Assembly (NCBI GenBank): GCA_035222895.1 | Contig: JAVYIG010000903.1 | Span: 248,001-312,000, forward strand | DNA: 64,000 nt | Reading direction: 5' to 3' | From: Strongylocentrotus droebachiensis | Taxonomy: Eukaryota; Echinodermata; Echinoidea; Camarodonta; Strongylocentrotidae | Shown here: positions 38,866 through 51,400 of the stretch, in pieces | Position numbering within the stretch: position 1 is the stretch's first letter | Layout of the letters: each line of letters opens with the position of its first letter | The notes under the pieces: model-generated | What the model was told of the DNA's origin: nothing | The model's database searches: none | Seen by the model: only the letters and a program-made list of their open reading frames with translations | Made by a program: the position numbers and the translations under genes

Positions 38866-41160
38866 ATCCTTCCTCCTGACCCCTCCCCACCCACCCACAC
38901 CCACACACTCGATCTGCTGCAGTCATTCTGGCATGGTTGGATCACACAATATCATATGATGCATTCATCCGTTTGGATTCTACTTTATTTGAAGAGTAGT
39001 ACATAAGTTAAAGTTAACATAACTTTAATGAACAAAATAGTAGTTATTGATTCATTTAGGACTAATGATTTCAAAGCAAAGGGGCCGAAAAATGGAATTT
39101 GAAGACAATTTGATATTAGTTGAAAGTCATTTGAAACATGATGTATTTGGAAACAGTAATGGCATTTTATCTCATTTGAATTCAATTAAAATTACAGGTA
39201 TTAATATTTGAGAAGCCAAATGTATTTGTATTTTTTTTCAAACTTTCCATCAGTGATTTTGTATACCGGTAGGTGTATGTGCCCTTAGATTCATGGTCAT
39301 CAATGTGTATTTAGTTAGATATTTAGTGAATGCTTCCCAGGTACTTCCTTTACCCCTATCACTGGCTTTGGTTCGAGGGTCAATCGGTGCCCAATATTGA
39401 CATATCAATCCATGCTGTATGTGTGAGTGGTTGATCTAGACCATCATAGGGGGTCTCCCTGAAGCTTACAAGTTTTCTATATAGCTATGTTCACACAAAA
39501 CTGGCGTTGTATTAGAAGTTTGTGAAACCTCAACGTTTTAAAAACGAAGATCTTCCAACAGAAATGAGGCTTCATACGGGACTGAAATAACTTAATATTC
39601 AAAGTTTTAAACTACATTTAAAAGCAAGCAGTCATTGTAACTACAAGCTGGCGTAACCTCCAAGTTAATTGCGTTTCGCACGGCACTTAATTTTGAGTGT
39701 GGACCCCTGTTACGCTAACCATAAAATCAGTTGTGGTTCAACACTTTGGGTCAACTTTTAAGGGTCCTAACCACAAGGCCCGTACAGTATGTAACAATAA
39801 GATAACCTCAAAGTATTGAGCCCTACCTAAGCTAGATAATCTTGTGTGAACTTAACTTTTGTCTGCTACATATTTGGGGATTGTGGACCTAACTAGGTCA
39901 ATGCCATTACCAGCCATGTGTTTTTGTTTGTTTGCTCAGATAAAGGAATGCTTTGGGTTGATCTAGATAAAAAAAGTGATTCACAAATTGATATGTAATG
40001 TAGCACAGTATGTCATTTTTGGATCTAGGGTCAAAGGTTAGGGTCATGGGGTTAGAGATGAATTCATTTCTTTGACCTTGGGCACTTCTTTAACTGATGA
40101 TTGTATAGATGTAATCATTGTATCGTAAGAATAGTTTTAGAAGTATGTCATTGCCTACATTTCCTTTGAACCTCCTAAACTGTTCAAAATCAACATCCTA
40201 AAAAATGTCTGAAAACAATTATGAACAAATTCTGGTGCTGGGCTTTCACAGCATGTGAAATATATTGATAATGGACTGATATTGTATTTATTAGTATCCA
40301 CAGTGTCATGATTGAGCTGTTTTTTTCGTGCATTTAAGGAGGATGTTCATCTTTCACAATTGTAATGTAAATAAATGAATTGTATTTCAAACCTTAATAT
40401 CAGTTTAAAAAAAAAAAACACTGTTCAAGTCTTGTTACATGTACATAGCGCATTCCAGTATTTTACACAAACTCTCAATTCTCCATGTTTTATACAGCAT
40501 GTTTAAATGTAATGCCAGTTTTTGAAAGTGTATATACAGATTACTCGTTCATTACCTTCTAGTGTATGATCTAATATGATGTGATATGATATTGGTATGA
40601 AGGGGGGGGATACAGGTATGTTCATCATGTTGGGCCAGAGGTATACAGTTTAGATGGCCTTCTTTTCTCATTTTTCGGTCACAAAAAACTTGAGTAGTTT
40701 CATTTGTAACAACTTTCCGCATGTTATCTCTTTTGAGGATGTACTTGCTTGAAGCCAGGTACCATTAATCAGAATTGGAGGGGTAAATCTTTATTACTGT
40801 GTTTCAAGTGTCTTTAAATCCCCCCAAATAATAGTGTATTTATAAAAATTCATCATCTCTAATGCATGCTACTTTGAAACATTTGTGTCAATACTACATC
40901 CAATTTTTGTTGGGTATTTTGATAAAGATCTTAAACTTAACTTGAACATTTTCTAAAGTTGTACAGCTCATATTTGTGGGATTCTACTGTATGTATCGTG
41001 TTAGAATTTAATATTTGTATTATCTTGTATTAACTGTGCGATGAAAATATGAAGTAAGAACTGTGTTTATTGTTCAAATTTGAATACATGTAAACTCTTT
41101 TAATTGTGGTAGTATGAAATTAAACAATCCAATTCTTGTTTGAAAATTGCTGACTAAACT
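38866..41160 (+). other. SMC1 3' UTR and downstream DNA
   Basis: The stop codon TAA is at 38863-38865 and a CCCACCC-rich stretch follows. The clearest AATAAA is at 40370-40375. An ATTAAA lies near 41120. The real 3' end cannot be chosen between these. A weak pair of inverted ends, GTTCACACAA near 39489 and TTGTGTGAAC near 39843, may mark a MITE inserted in the UTR. Confidence 0.4.
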
Positions 41161-44100
41161 TCTTTCTTTTTTCATGTATGACTTGTAGATGTTAATTTTA
41201 AATTGAAAATACCAGAAAAGAGGAGAAAGATTATCCATTAATTTTAAATCTTGCTCGATTTTATCCTCACTTTCATGTCATTTTCATTTTTGTCATATCT
41301 CGACTAGCCTGTCATATTAGTAATTACAATCTAATCCATCTTTAATTCATTATCACCCACAAATACATGGTACAATTTCATAACGGGAGCTAATAGAAAG
41401 AGTTTTGAAGCCCATTTAATTTGAGAACTTTTTACATACGTTTTGGAGTCCCTTAAAAAAAAAAATAAGAGCAGTATACAAACAAACAAATTAACAAGCA
41501 AAACACCTTGCCCTAGTCTCGATACACTAAAGAGAGAACACCCAATGCATCCTGATGTGGATATCTGCTTTCTTTGAGGGGCGGTTGTTGACACTGTAAT
41601 AGCTGCATGGGGCTCGTCTTGTTATTATGGGTAGGGCATTCATCTCGGCAGGACCAAACCCGCTCACCTGCTATGATCATAATCGACCACTTATCGCTCT
41701 GACGCCAAAACCTCCTTAATAACAGCCTTGAAACAATTCTACTAAATACAATCAAGATAAAAAAAATGGTCTTCGTAGCATGTCGTGGAGGACTTGTTCT
41801 TGTTTTAAAACAATAATTGAGAGAAAGGGAATAAAATGGAACTAATGAAATGTGTAAGCCTGTTCGTTTTGGTGTTAATCTAGATCAAGATCATTTAAAC
41901 CGCAGTTTTAGCAAATTTAACCCTTTTTGTCGAGCAAACCTGTGGTTTCTCAGGTAATGGGCGGACTCTTGACTATATAACTTCCAGCTCGCATTACAGT
42001 GCATATCATGTTTCAGATATCCCGTCTCATTTTCTGTAACCTACATTTTCCATCTTAATTCTCTTTTGTTTTCCTCCTCCAACATTTTTTCTTAATTTAC
42101 CACGTTTTTATTTGTTATATGTTTTGTTCTTCGTTTTTTCATATTTCTTTGCCCGGGTATCTTGGGTTTTGGGTGTTTGTTGTTCTTTTGTTGATGTTAA
42201 TAATAATGATGATAATAATATTGATGATTATAATAATAAATTATGATAATGATAATAATGATAACAATATTATGTCTTGCCAGGGTAGCCTGGTCAGTAT
42301 TAATACTGTTCTCCATCAGGGCCCTGCAGTAATTACTTGTATCGCAAATAATTTCAGAGTGCAGTTTCAATAGCCTTGGGCGTCACCTATCAGAAATTAA
42401 CAACATGGCAATGTCATATTGCATAATCCTATCACGATTTCTAAAAGCAGGACAACAAAGTTACCCTAAAGTTTATTTCTTTAAAGTCTATTTGTCTTTA
42501 AGATAATACATGGAAATTACCCAGTAAATGTGCGACTTTTTTTCCTACTCTATCGAGACGGATAGACCTGCTGAACGTTTAAAACCTTTATAAAACTACC
42601 ATCAATGCAGAAATAGGATAATAAGGGTGTTTGCACGCTGCATAGTTACGCAGCAGTAAAGGCAAGCAAGCGGTCGCCCACCATAAACGATCCATGTCTA
42701 AAATCAGATCTAATAAATAAGTTGTTTACAAACTACTGATCAATGTCATGTCCATGTCTATGGGTGTTTCTGGGTGTTTTCAGCTCAGCCTTGGTCTGCA
42801 GTGGTATTCATCCCGGTGCGAGAGGTTACAAACATGCTAGGATCAAGTTTGTTCTAACAGTATTCATTTCATCGCGAATTAGAGAAGACCCAAGTAAAAA
42901 GAAGAGCTCGGTTGAAGCTGACATGACAGATAACAGACAGCTTGACATTTATGATGAGATTCGAAATCTATGCAGAAATGTCTGATTGTTTGTTTGTTTT
43001 GTAAAATGAAGAGTTATATAAATTTAGAGTCGAAAACAAAGATGGGGGAAAATAAAACATTACAATAATAAAGAAGGATTGGAGGAGTAAAATAATGGCC
43101 TTAAAGCCCGGCGCACACTTCACGATCTAGGATCTGAATAGTCATATGATTGATAAAATCTAAATTTCAAAGGGTTTTATGCTCCGTTTGAAAGGAAAAG
43201 CTAAATCAGGTAAGAATCTTAGTAACGTCAAACTAGTAAAGCATTGACTACGATTTGAAGCCGATTCGGCTTTTAATCTGACTAGAAGAGTTAAAAGCAC
43301 TAAAATTCCAGTAGCTAATATTCTTATCATTATTTAGAGCCTAAATCAGTAGAATAGTGGATTTTTAGATTTCCATATCTAATATAACCGCCCTTTCTAA
43401 GAAAGTTGAATCGCAGGAGAATCGAGTATAGTGTGCGCCGAATAATTGCCAGCCAGGTGTATAGACGATAAACATGCATAGGTCACTTTCCGATGGTGGT
43501 GTAGCCCGAATTCAGGGAATAGAGGGGACACTGGTTCGGGGTGTAGGGGACTCCCTTTTCATGTTTAATTTCACCCTCTCTCATTCTCTCCCCCTTCGGG
43601 GTGTTGCGTGTTCCCCGTAGCTACACTATTTGAAAGGACCTATAGAAACATTGACTTAAACCCGTCTGGCTTTTGTACGCCCGAAAAGAAAAGGAGTAAG
43701 ATTTTTTTTTTTTTTTAAATTCACCAGTTACATGGTACTTCCAATTCTAATCTGCTTTGAAACCCTCTTCAATTTTGTCTAGAATGTATAACATTTGTGA
43801 ATTTCATCACGCTCGCTCAGGTGCAATTTGTAAAGGTAGGTTAGGAATTTGACTATCCACGTGTTTTCACTCAAAACCATTTCCAACAAACCACGCGAAG
43901 ATATAATCACATAATCAGTCTAAGATTTATGTAGCCAATGATCATTCCTTGTCATTTGGGGTCCTTTATATTTTCAGGTAGATCAAAAAGGTGAACTATA
44001 AAACGATACAACTCAGACACTAAATCATCACAATATTTATCCGAAATGTTGTTCTGGAGTGATCCGATTCATGATAATGTCAGGGATATAATATGTGGCG

Positions 44101-46980
44101 TAGCCTGTGCCAGCCCATTAAGGGGGCATTGAGATGATAGCGGCACCTGTCTTACTTGATAAATTGAATTAACAAGGCCACCAATTAGGAGAGGGTGAGG
44201 ACATTATCCTGTCATCTAATTTACTCTTCCTTCTCTCCCTCTCCTTCCTCTCATCACGCTCATTTAAATTATTTTCCTACCCCCTCCCCCTTTTTCCGAC
44301 ATTCGATGGGGAAGGGGATGTGCTCCTCCCCCGTGGCTTCACCACTGGATGAAATGTTTACGCTTAGAAATCCAGAAGGTGGCAACAAGATGACAATTCA
44401 CCTAATGAAGCCTGACAAGGCTCAAAGGCCTAACTAATCAAAATCAAAACATGTTATTCGGATATCAATCACCATCTTTTAAAGTGGTCATGAAAGAAAG
44501 TTATGTATTTCATGTAAAGTTATGATTTCATCCCATAACGCATATTTTATATGACACCTCACGTTCAGTGTCAGACATTCTTGTTTAAAACAACTCAGCC
44601 TTCTTGTTAGTTTACGATGGAGTGATCTGAACTCTGCTCCAAATATTTTGACAGCGATTTCTAAAATATGTTTCCGCCTAATTTTTCTCGACAGGGCTCA
44701 TGGTGGTATCAGATCAGATCTTAGTTGAAACCTGTCCAAGATGTTTCCCATCACACGTGGAGGTCCTACCGTCATAAGAAGTTTACCCCCAAATCAAGAA
44801 GAACGGTTAGCTAGATATAGTATGGATGTTACACCTCCTGTTCAAGCATCTCGTTTTCGTGACATGTACACAAAAATAAGAACATTTGTTTTCAAATTCA
44901 CCATGACATGAGGTAGTGGCAGAGTATTTATTCGCTCATCGATGCTTCCTACCTTTGATAAATTCAGCCGATTATTTATACTAGTAAGGTTATAATGTAA
45001 TGTAGGCTTTTTGTCCTTATCCTGTTTTGTACATCGTTGAGATCAAATCAATTTATATATTTCTATAATAGTCTTTCTGCCTCCTTTCGATCACTTCTGG
45101 AGTTCGCTAAAAAAAAAGGTGATAAAGTGCCGATACAGGCCTAATAAAAGCAACTCTCACTCTTGTGAATTTATTGTGACAAATCCAGAATACACCTGTA
45201 ACAGTTTCAATGCATACGGTTCAGACACATTCCATAGTAGCCACTACACGTCCAATGGAAGCGTCTGAGCTATGGACACCGAAACTATCACAAATACATT
45301 TGGTATGTGTCATAGAACTAATACCTGATTTTTAAAAACCATCCTGATGAACCCATGCAACTTGCCACTGCATTGATAAGTTCAGCAAACTATGAGCAAA
45401 GCAAGCATTGGCTATTGTAATACAGGGCCTACATGCAGGCTAAATTTTGGGAATGCAGCATATATCCAGGTATGAACCAATTTTGAGAAACAAAAGAACG
45501 GGTTTAGGCATAACAAATAACGAGACGGCATTTCCTCCTGACAAAAAGCGCTGGATTTGTTAGTTCATCCAATAAAATTAGGTTTTTTATGTCTTCCTTT
45601 AGAGTAAATAGTTACGGGGAAAATACCCAAACAAAATGTGTCTAAATATGAACATAGTTGTTGTTTGAAAAGCCTACTTTGTTTCTGTCAGACAGATTAT
45701 ATTTCTTAGAAGTGGTGGACGTTAATCCTTTTATAGGATATCGTGAGTCGAGTCTGCCAGAGTTCCGTGCGCTAAAACCACGTCTAAAATAACGTCTAAT
45801 TTCCGTGGTAATAATTATCGTCTCTTTAATAAAACTATTCTTTTAAAACATGATGGAACTCATGAGTGGAGAAGAACACAATAATGTAGTGGAAATGATC
45901 TTTAACCTCAGCTGGTCATTGACACTGTGGGTATACGGGAACTAAGTTGTTCTCTGTATTTGTTTTATGTAAGTTATATTAATCTTTGTATTTTGACATG
46001 CTTTATAGAAAGTGTTAATTAGACTTGAAATTTGACATTTCTATATAAGATAAAAGAATACTTTCTACCAAAAAAATAAAGATTCATGTTGATTTGTGTA
46101 CATTTTATAATTATATCATTTAGGTAATTTATACTGACACAAATTGTCATACTTTTCATAGCTTTATCAAAAACGTTAGATAATCCTTTGGTAGTCAGCT
46201 ATATGATATAAACTTTTGTCTTCATCATAAATGCCTATCATCCGTTGCTAGAAAGATAAGTTGCTTAAATACAACATAACGAGAGACCTGACAATGCGCC
46301 TATACCGTGATACACACAGGTACATGGGTAAATATTGGCGCCGCCTGTCTTACATAATGGCGACCATATACCGCAGCACCAAATCCACCAAGGCGTCACC
46401 TTGTATGTATCTGGGCAAGTCAATGCTGCATCAGCGTACGCACCTTATGATATATCTGTTGATTTCATTATTAAAGTAATAGCCCTGTATACTGGAGCAT
46501 GGGAAAAGTATATTTCCTATGCAAATTAGCCTACTTATCAAAACGTAACATTTGATTTTAAAAGTAGGGAAAAATAATCAACATGTTTGAGTTGATTAAA
46601 GGGTTATTTCATGTATTCAGTGTGTGCTCCTGAACTATAGCATTTGCGAAGAAAATGTGCAGAAATGTAAAGGCCTATACAAATCCGTAAAACAATGAAA
46701 TAGTGCTTTTCTATCGCACGCAAAAGGAGGAAGTTAAAGAACCACCGAAAGACAAAGACTTTGAGGGAAATGATACAGGAAATATTTCGTTATAAAACAA
46801 GCAAACATCGGAGATATGTCGTTATGAAGGCTAATCTAGGAAATACCGGTGCGTTATCACTCAGCAAAAGTTTCGGAACAGACCCCCGCGAAATCAAAAG
46901 TCATAAATCAATGGGGGTGCATGTATTACGGACGTGAGCAGCATGGTCCTGCCTCTTCATCGCATTCTGTATCTTTTGGT
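41161..46980. other. Intergenic region SMC1 to fibulin, no gene recognised
   Basis: This is AT-rich DNA with scattered short open frames on both strands (for example 41331-41755 minus and 44195-44437 plus), none with a recognisable domain. A TAA/GAT microsatellite lies at about 42195-42275 and a MITE at 43109-43440. 43490-43635 has GGGG/CCCC motifs that may form an imperfect hairpin (GTGTAGC...GCTACAC). No RNA gene was recognised. Confidence 0.5.
43109..43440. mobile_element. Candidate MITE with CGGCGCACACT ends
   Basis: CGGCGCACACT at 43109-43119 is repeated inverted as AGTGTGCGCCG at 43430-43440. Subterminal CACGATCTAGGATCTGAAT faces a looser counterpart (GAATCGCAGGAGAATCG). The interior is AT-rich and noncoding. 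No clear target duplication was found. Confidence 0.55.
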
Positions 46981-46993
46981 GGCATAACAACGC

Positions 46994-47986
46994 AAGCGCG
47001 TAGCCAGGATTTCATTTTAGGGGGGGCGGTAGTGAGCACGCAAAGCGTGCGAATCACTTACAGAGCGCGCGTAGCGCGCTCCCTAGGGGGGAGGGTGCAG
47101 GGAGGGGGGAGTTTCCCCCCTCCCGCGCGAAGCGCGAAAGCTTTGAGGTTTCATCAAATTATAAGAGAAAGAAGACGATTCGCTGTACCGTCCTCGACTC
47201 TTAATCTTTGTTTGAATCAAGTTCCCCTGCCTCCGCGCGTAGCGCGGAAGCTCTGAAGTTTTATTAGATTATTAAAGAAAGAAGACGATTCGTTGTACCA
47301 TTCTCGACTCTTATTCCTTTTTTTGTATCAAGTTCCCCTTCCTCCGCGAAAGCTGTAGCGCGGAAGCTCTGAAGTTTTATTAGATTATTAAAGAAAGAAG
47401 AAGATTCGTTGTACCATTCTCGATCGACTCTTAATCCTCGTCTGAATTCAGTTCCCCCCCCCCCTCTCGTTTCATAAATTATTAGAGAAAGAAGACGATT
47501 TGTTGTACCGTTCTCGACTCTTAATCCTTTTTTTTGGTATCAAGTTCCCCTTCCTCCGCGGAAGCTGTAGCGCGGAAGCTCTGAAATTTTATTAGATTAT
47601 TAAAGAAAGAAGAAGATTCGTTGTACCATTCTCGATCGACTCTTAATCCTCGTCTGAATTCAGTTCCCCCCCCCTCCCCTCCCGCGGAAGCTTTGACGTT
47701 TCATAAATTATTAGAGAAAGAAGACGATTTGTTGTACCGTTCTCGACTCTTAATCCTTATCTGAATTCAGTTCCCCCCTCCCCTCCCGCGCGAAGCGCGG
47801 AAGCTTAGACGTTTCATTCAATTATTAGAGAAAGAAGACGATTCGTTGAACCGTTCTCGACTCTTAATCCTTTTTCTTCCTACGTCCTCTTCCTTTCTTC
47901 TTTTTTTCTCTCTCTTTTTTTTTTTTTTTGGCCGGCGTTTTGGGGGGGGCGACCGCCCCCACCGCCCCCCCCTGGCTACGCGCCTG
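46994..47986. mobile_element. GC-rich 993-bp element with 9-bp target duplication and internal repeats
   Basis: TAACAACGC lies directly outside both ends (46985-46993 and 47987-47995). The terminal inverted repeats are AGCGCGTAGCCAGG on the left and GGCGCGTAGCCAGG on the right. Inside, seven units of about 90-120 bp each carry GAAAGAAGACGATTCGTTGT and CTCGACTCTTAATCC, with hairpins such as CGCGCGTAGCGCG between them. Two neighbouring units have been duplicated together (period about 211 bp). A 9-bp duplication suggests a Mutator-like element, though family is uncertain. It is noncoding and lies about 420 bp upstream of the fibulin start codon. Confidence 0.8.
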
Positions 47987-48409
47987 TAACAACGCTGGCG
48001 AGGAACGGAGTAACACGTGCATTCGAGAGCATCTTGTTGAAAAGGAGTTATTTACAGTGCAGTACAAACTCGATAGAGATCCTTGTTCGAACAATTAAAA
48101 CTATCAGCCAATCAGTTACGTGAATCTGGTTTAGCTGGTCTCTCTGTTGGGGTGAGGAAACTTCTCAGGATCATTCATTGTGTAATCACAAAGAGCATCG
48201 CTGTGTTTTGTTAGGTCGCGTCACACACAACAGTTTGAACAGTGGGATTTATAAACCTCGTGGATCAGAGCTGTTGTCGGGGGTAAATGTTTTGCAGGTT
48301 CTATGGAGTTGTGGTCGTATCCGGGAATGTACTAAGCTAAGCAACAGACTGGGAAATCATACATACAGCGTTGACATTGAATTATAAACATTGATCGGTA
48401 ATAATCATC

Positions 48410-51400
48410 ATGAAGGTCTACATAAGTTTGATAACACTTCTCGTCTGTTTCAGCTTTTGTCATGGTAAGTTCAATTGTCAAACTGTTTTTATTTTACTAC
48501 TGCAATTACTCAGATGATTATATAATATGTTCAGCATGTTCAGTAAATAATAACATTACCAGGTCACCTAATATTGTAAGTAGATGAAAGACATGTTAGG
48601 CGCAGGTGAATAAGAGGGAGAGAGTGAGAGAATGGACACTAAAATCTGTGTTACATGTATGTCAAGTAGTAGACAGCAATAACCATCTGATTTGGGTCAT
48701 TTCTTTAATAAAACTGACATTTGTTGTCATTCCCCAATAATCGGAGGTCTAGTGGAGCCAGACGTAGTCTCAGTGGAACAACCGACGATTAGAGAGACTG
48801 AAGCTTTCGGTCTAGTCAAGTAGCTGTGTGTTGACAAATATTTGTACATTATACAGGACTCCTTGTCTGTATTTTCCCATTTTCAAGGCTTAATGCTGGA
48901 ACAACCCGATTCTCATTGGCTTTTCAGTAGTGAAGATTGTGCAACGTAATTAGAAGTGATGTTTTAACACATGTACCGGTATTGTAATAATATTAATCCA
49001 AATGTAGACATTGTCTTCAAGAATTTAAGTTTAACAGTAGTGAATATGAGGAAAAAGAACTTGCAAGTTGTAGCCTACCTGTAAGTGGGCACTTACATAT
49101 TAAAAGTGAAAATACTTTACATCAATGGTAAATGAGATGAGAAAATTACATTTTGGGTGTTGAATTATATATAGATAGAAATAACCATCAATATCAGTTA
49201 AAAGGTTATTTGTTTGCATACCGGTATTGCACTTTGAGGAGGACACAAAAAGAGAAATTAGAAGTTGAGAAATAGAGGCAGACTGAGCGTAATATATATT
49301 GATAATTTAATATGTTTTTTTTCCTTCATATATTCATATACTCAATGCAATTTAATGTTTACAAGTGAAATACCGTACATGTATGCAAATAAAACAATTT
49401 CTAGTTAAAATGCCCTGTTGATTCTTTAAAAACAGTTTTACTTAGTAACAACAGGGTTTGGGGTGTGAAGGTCAATCAAACACTTTATTTCCAAATAATG
49501 ATTCATAGAGATTTTTCAAGCACATTAAACATGATGTCGGCAGATGTAATTCCTTTCAGTTTGTTTTGCAAATTCACCTGGGCTGCTGCCCCACCAGGCA
49601 TCCCCCAGGCCACCCCCCCCCCTCAAAACATAAAGGAAATGGAAAAAATACATAATTGGCTACACGGATGATCTGTAAAAGTGTTTAACCTGATTTACCA
49701 ACTAGTAAGAGGAAGTGATTATGAAGATCGAGAGATCCAAGTTTGCTATGCTTTGAGAAGAAGTTTCGTTTTCTATTGACAAACCTTTGAAACCAGACAT
49801 GTACCAAAATATTATCTAGGAATGGGATAATGATTTCAAATAGGAGTTCACAAGTTCGGAGTTGTAGATAGCTAATCAATGAGGAAAAGATCTTAATCAT
49901 GTACAATGTAGATGCCATTCTTTTGCTGTTTAGATGCCAACAAATGTTAACGTTTTCATCATGGTCTGTCACTTGGTAGGTTAATTTGTACTTAATGTGG
50001 TTGACTTGCATTGGGAGATTTTGGAACTATTATAGCCTTTGTGTTTGGGAGATAGGGGCATAGGTGGTGACATATACAGTAGGCCTATTTGGAACAGGCA
50101 GTCCAGTACCATTACTCCAAAATATCATATGGCTAATATAATAACAGGCTGTAGGTTTGTATGATATGTACTCCAAATACAATATTCTGATTATGAATGG
50201 TACTGAAATGTGTAATTAGTTTGGTTATCAGTCATCTACATTATAACTCAATTTGCTAGAAAAGTGGTAATTTATGACCTCTTTGTAATATGACTATGAG
50301 TCAGTTCAATAACTTGTTGTGATCTAAGAATCAACTTTTGGCTGATAACCCAACTCCCCAACCAATCGTTTGTTTTTCACATTTGTTCATCCTCCAGCCC
50401 CTTTCAGATATGATGCACTGAAAAGTGGCAAAATAAAATGACATACCATACAATGTATGCAGTCAGAAGTGTGCTTCAGGTTTCTGTGTCTCATACATGT
50501 ACAATTTAGTATGCACATTTGGAGCCTGTGTTGAACACAGCTATTTTTTCTTAAACTCAATATTCATTTACACATAAGACTTGCTTTTTTGTGTGGTTTC
50601 AGTTTAACACATCATAATGACAATCACTATGAACATGAATGACAAAGAAAGAGGAAAAAATATACTTTCCTCATTCTACACTCAACAATTGCTGTGGTAG
50701 ACAAAGGAACATCCCTTCACTGCTATTATGTAAAAATAAGTAGAACAGGTGAATATGCATGTAACACCTGTTCTACAAAAGTTTACATAATAGCAGTGCA
50801 GGGATGTTCCTTTGTCTACCACAGCAACTGTTGAGGGTAGAATGAGGAACTGTATATTTTGTCCTCTTTCTTTGTCCGTGAAGTTCATAGTGAATATAAG
50901 TATGTCAACATACAATTGTCCTTCTCTTTTCCATCTCGTAGCATCCCTGATAGATGTGATGCCAGACTGCTGTGAAAGGGGTGCATCATTTGCTGGTTTA
51001 GGCCGCATGTGCGACGACCTAGAGGCAATCCCTGATATAGCGCCAGAGGACCATGGGATCTGTATGGTTATAATGAAGTCATGCTGTGCAAACAGTCTCG
51101 GGCCGGTCTTGTGCGAAAGGGCTCTTAATCACAGGATGAATGTAGGCAGTTGTCAGACCATGAGCAATGACACATGTTTCTCAGCTGGAAGGGTAAGTGG
51201 GTGGAAGAATGGAGGCTTGAAGTAAACATTTTGAGATGAATATGAGAGAATCGTATTTGAAAGTCTAGTACTCCCTTTAGAAAAAATAAACATATAATTG
51301 TGTGGATGTGATACATCTATCTTTTCAAACGTGCATCTTCATTCAAACCATTTCATCAAAAATTGTCTATTGGAAATATACAAGATATATTAGTGAACTC

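Noticed and set aside
44195-44437. 80-residue open frame with a proline/serine-rich start
   Set aside because: C/T-rich low-complexity start, no domain, no splice partners.
47864-48094. Minus-strand Lys/Arg-rich frame
   Set aside because: It reads through the end of the GC-rich repeat element and a poly-T tract.
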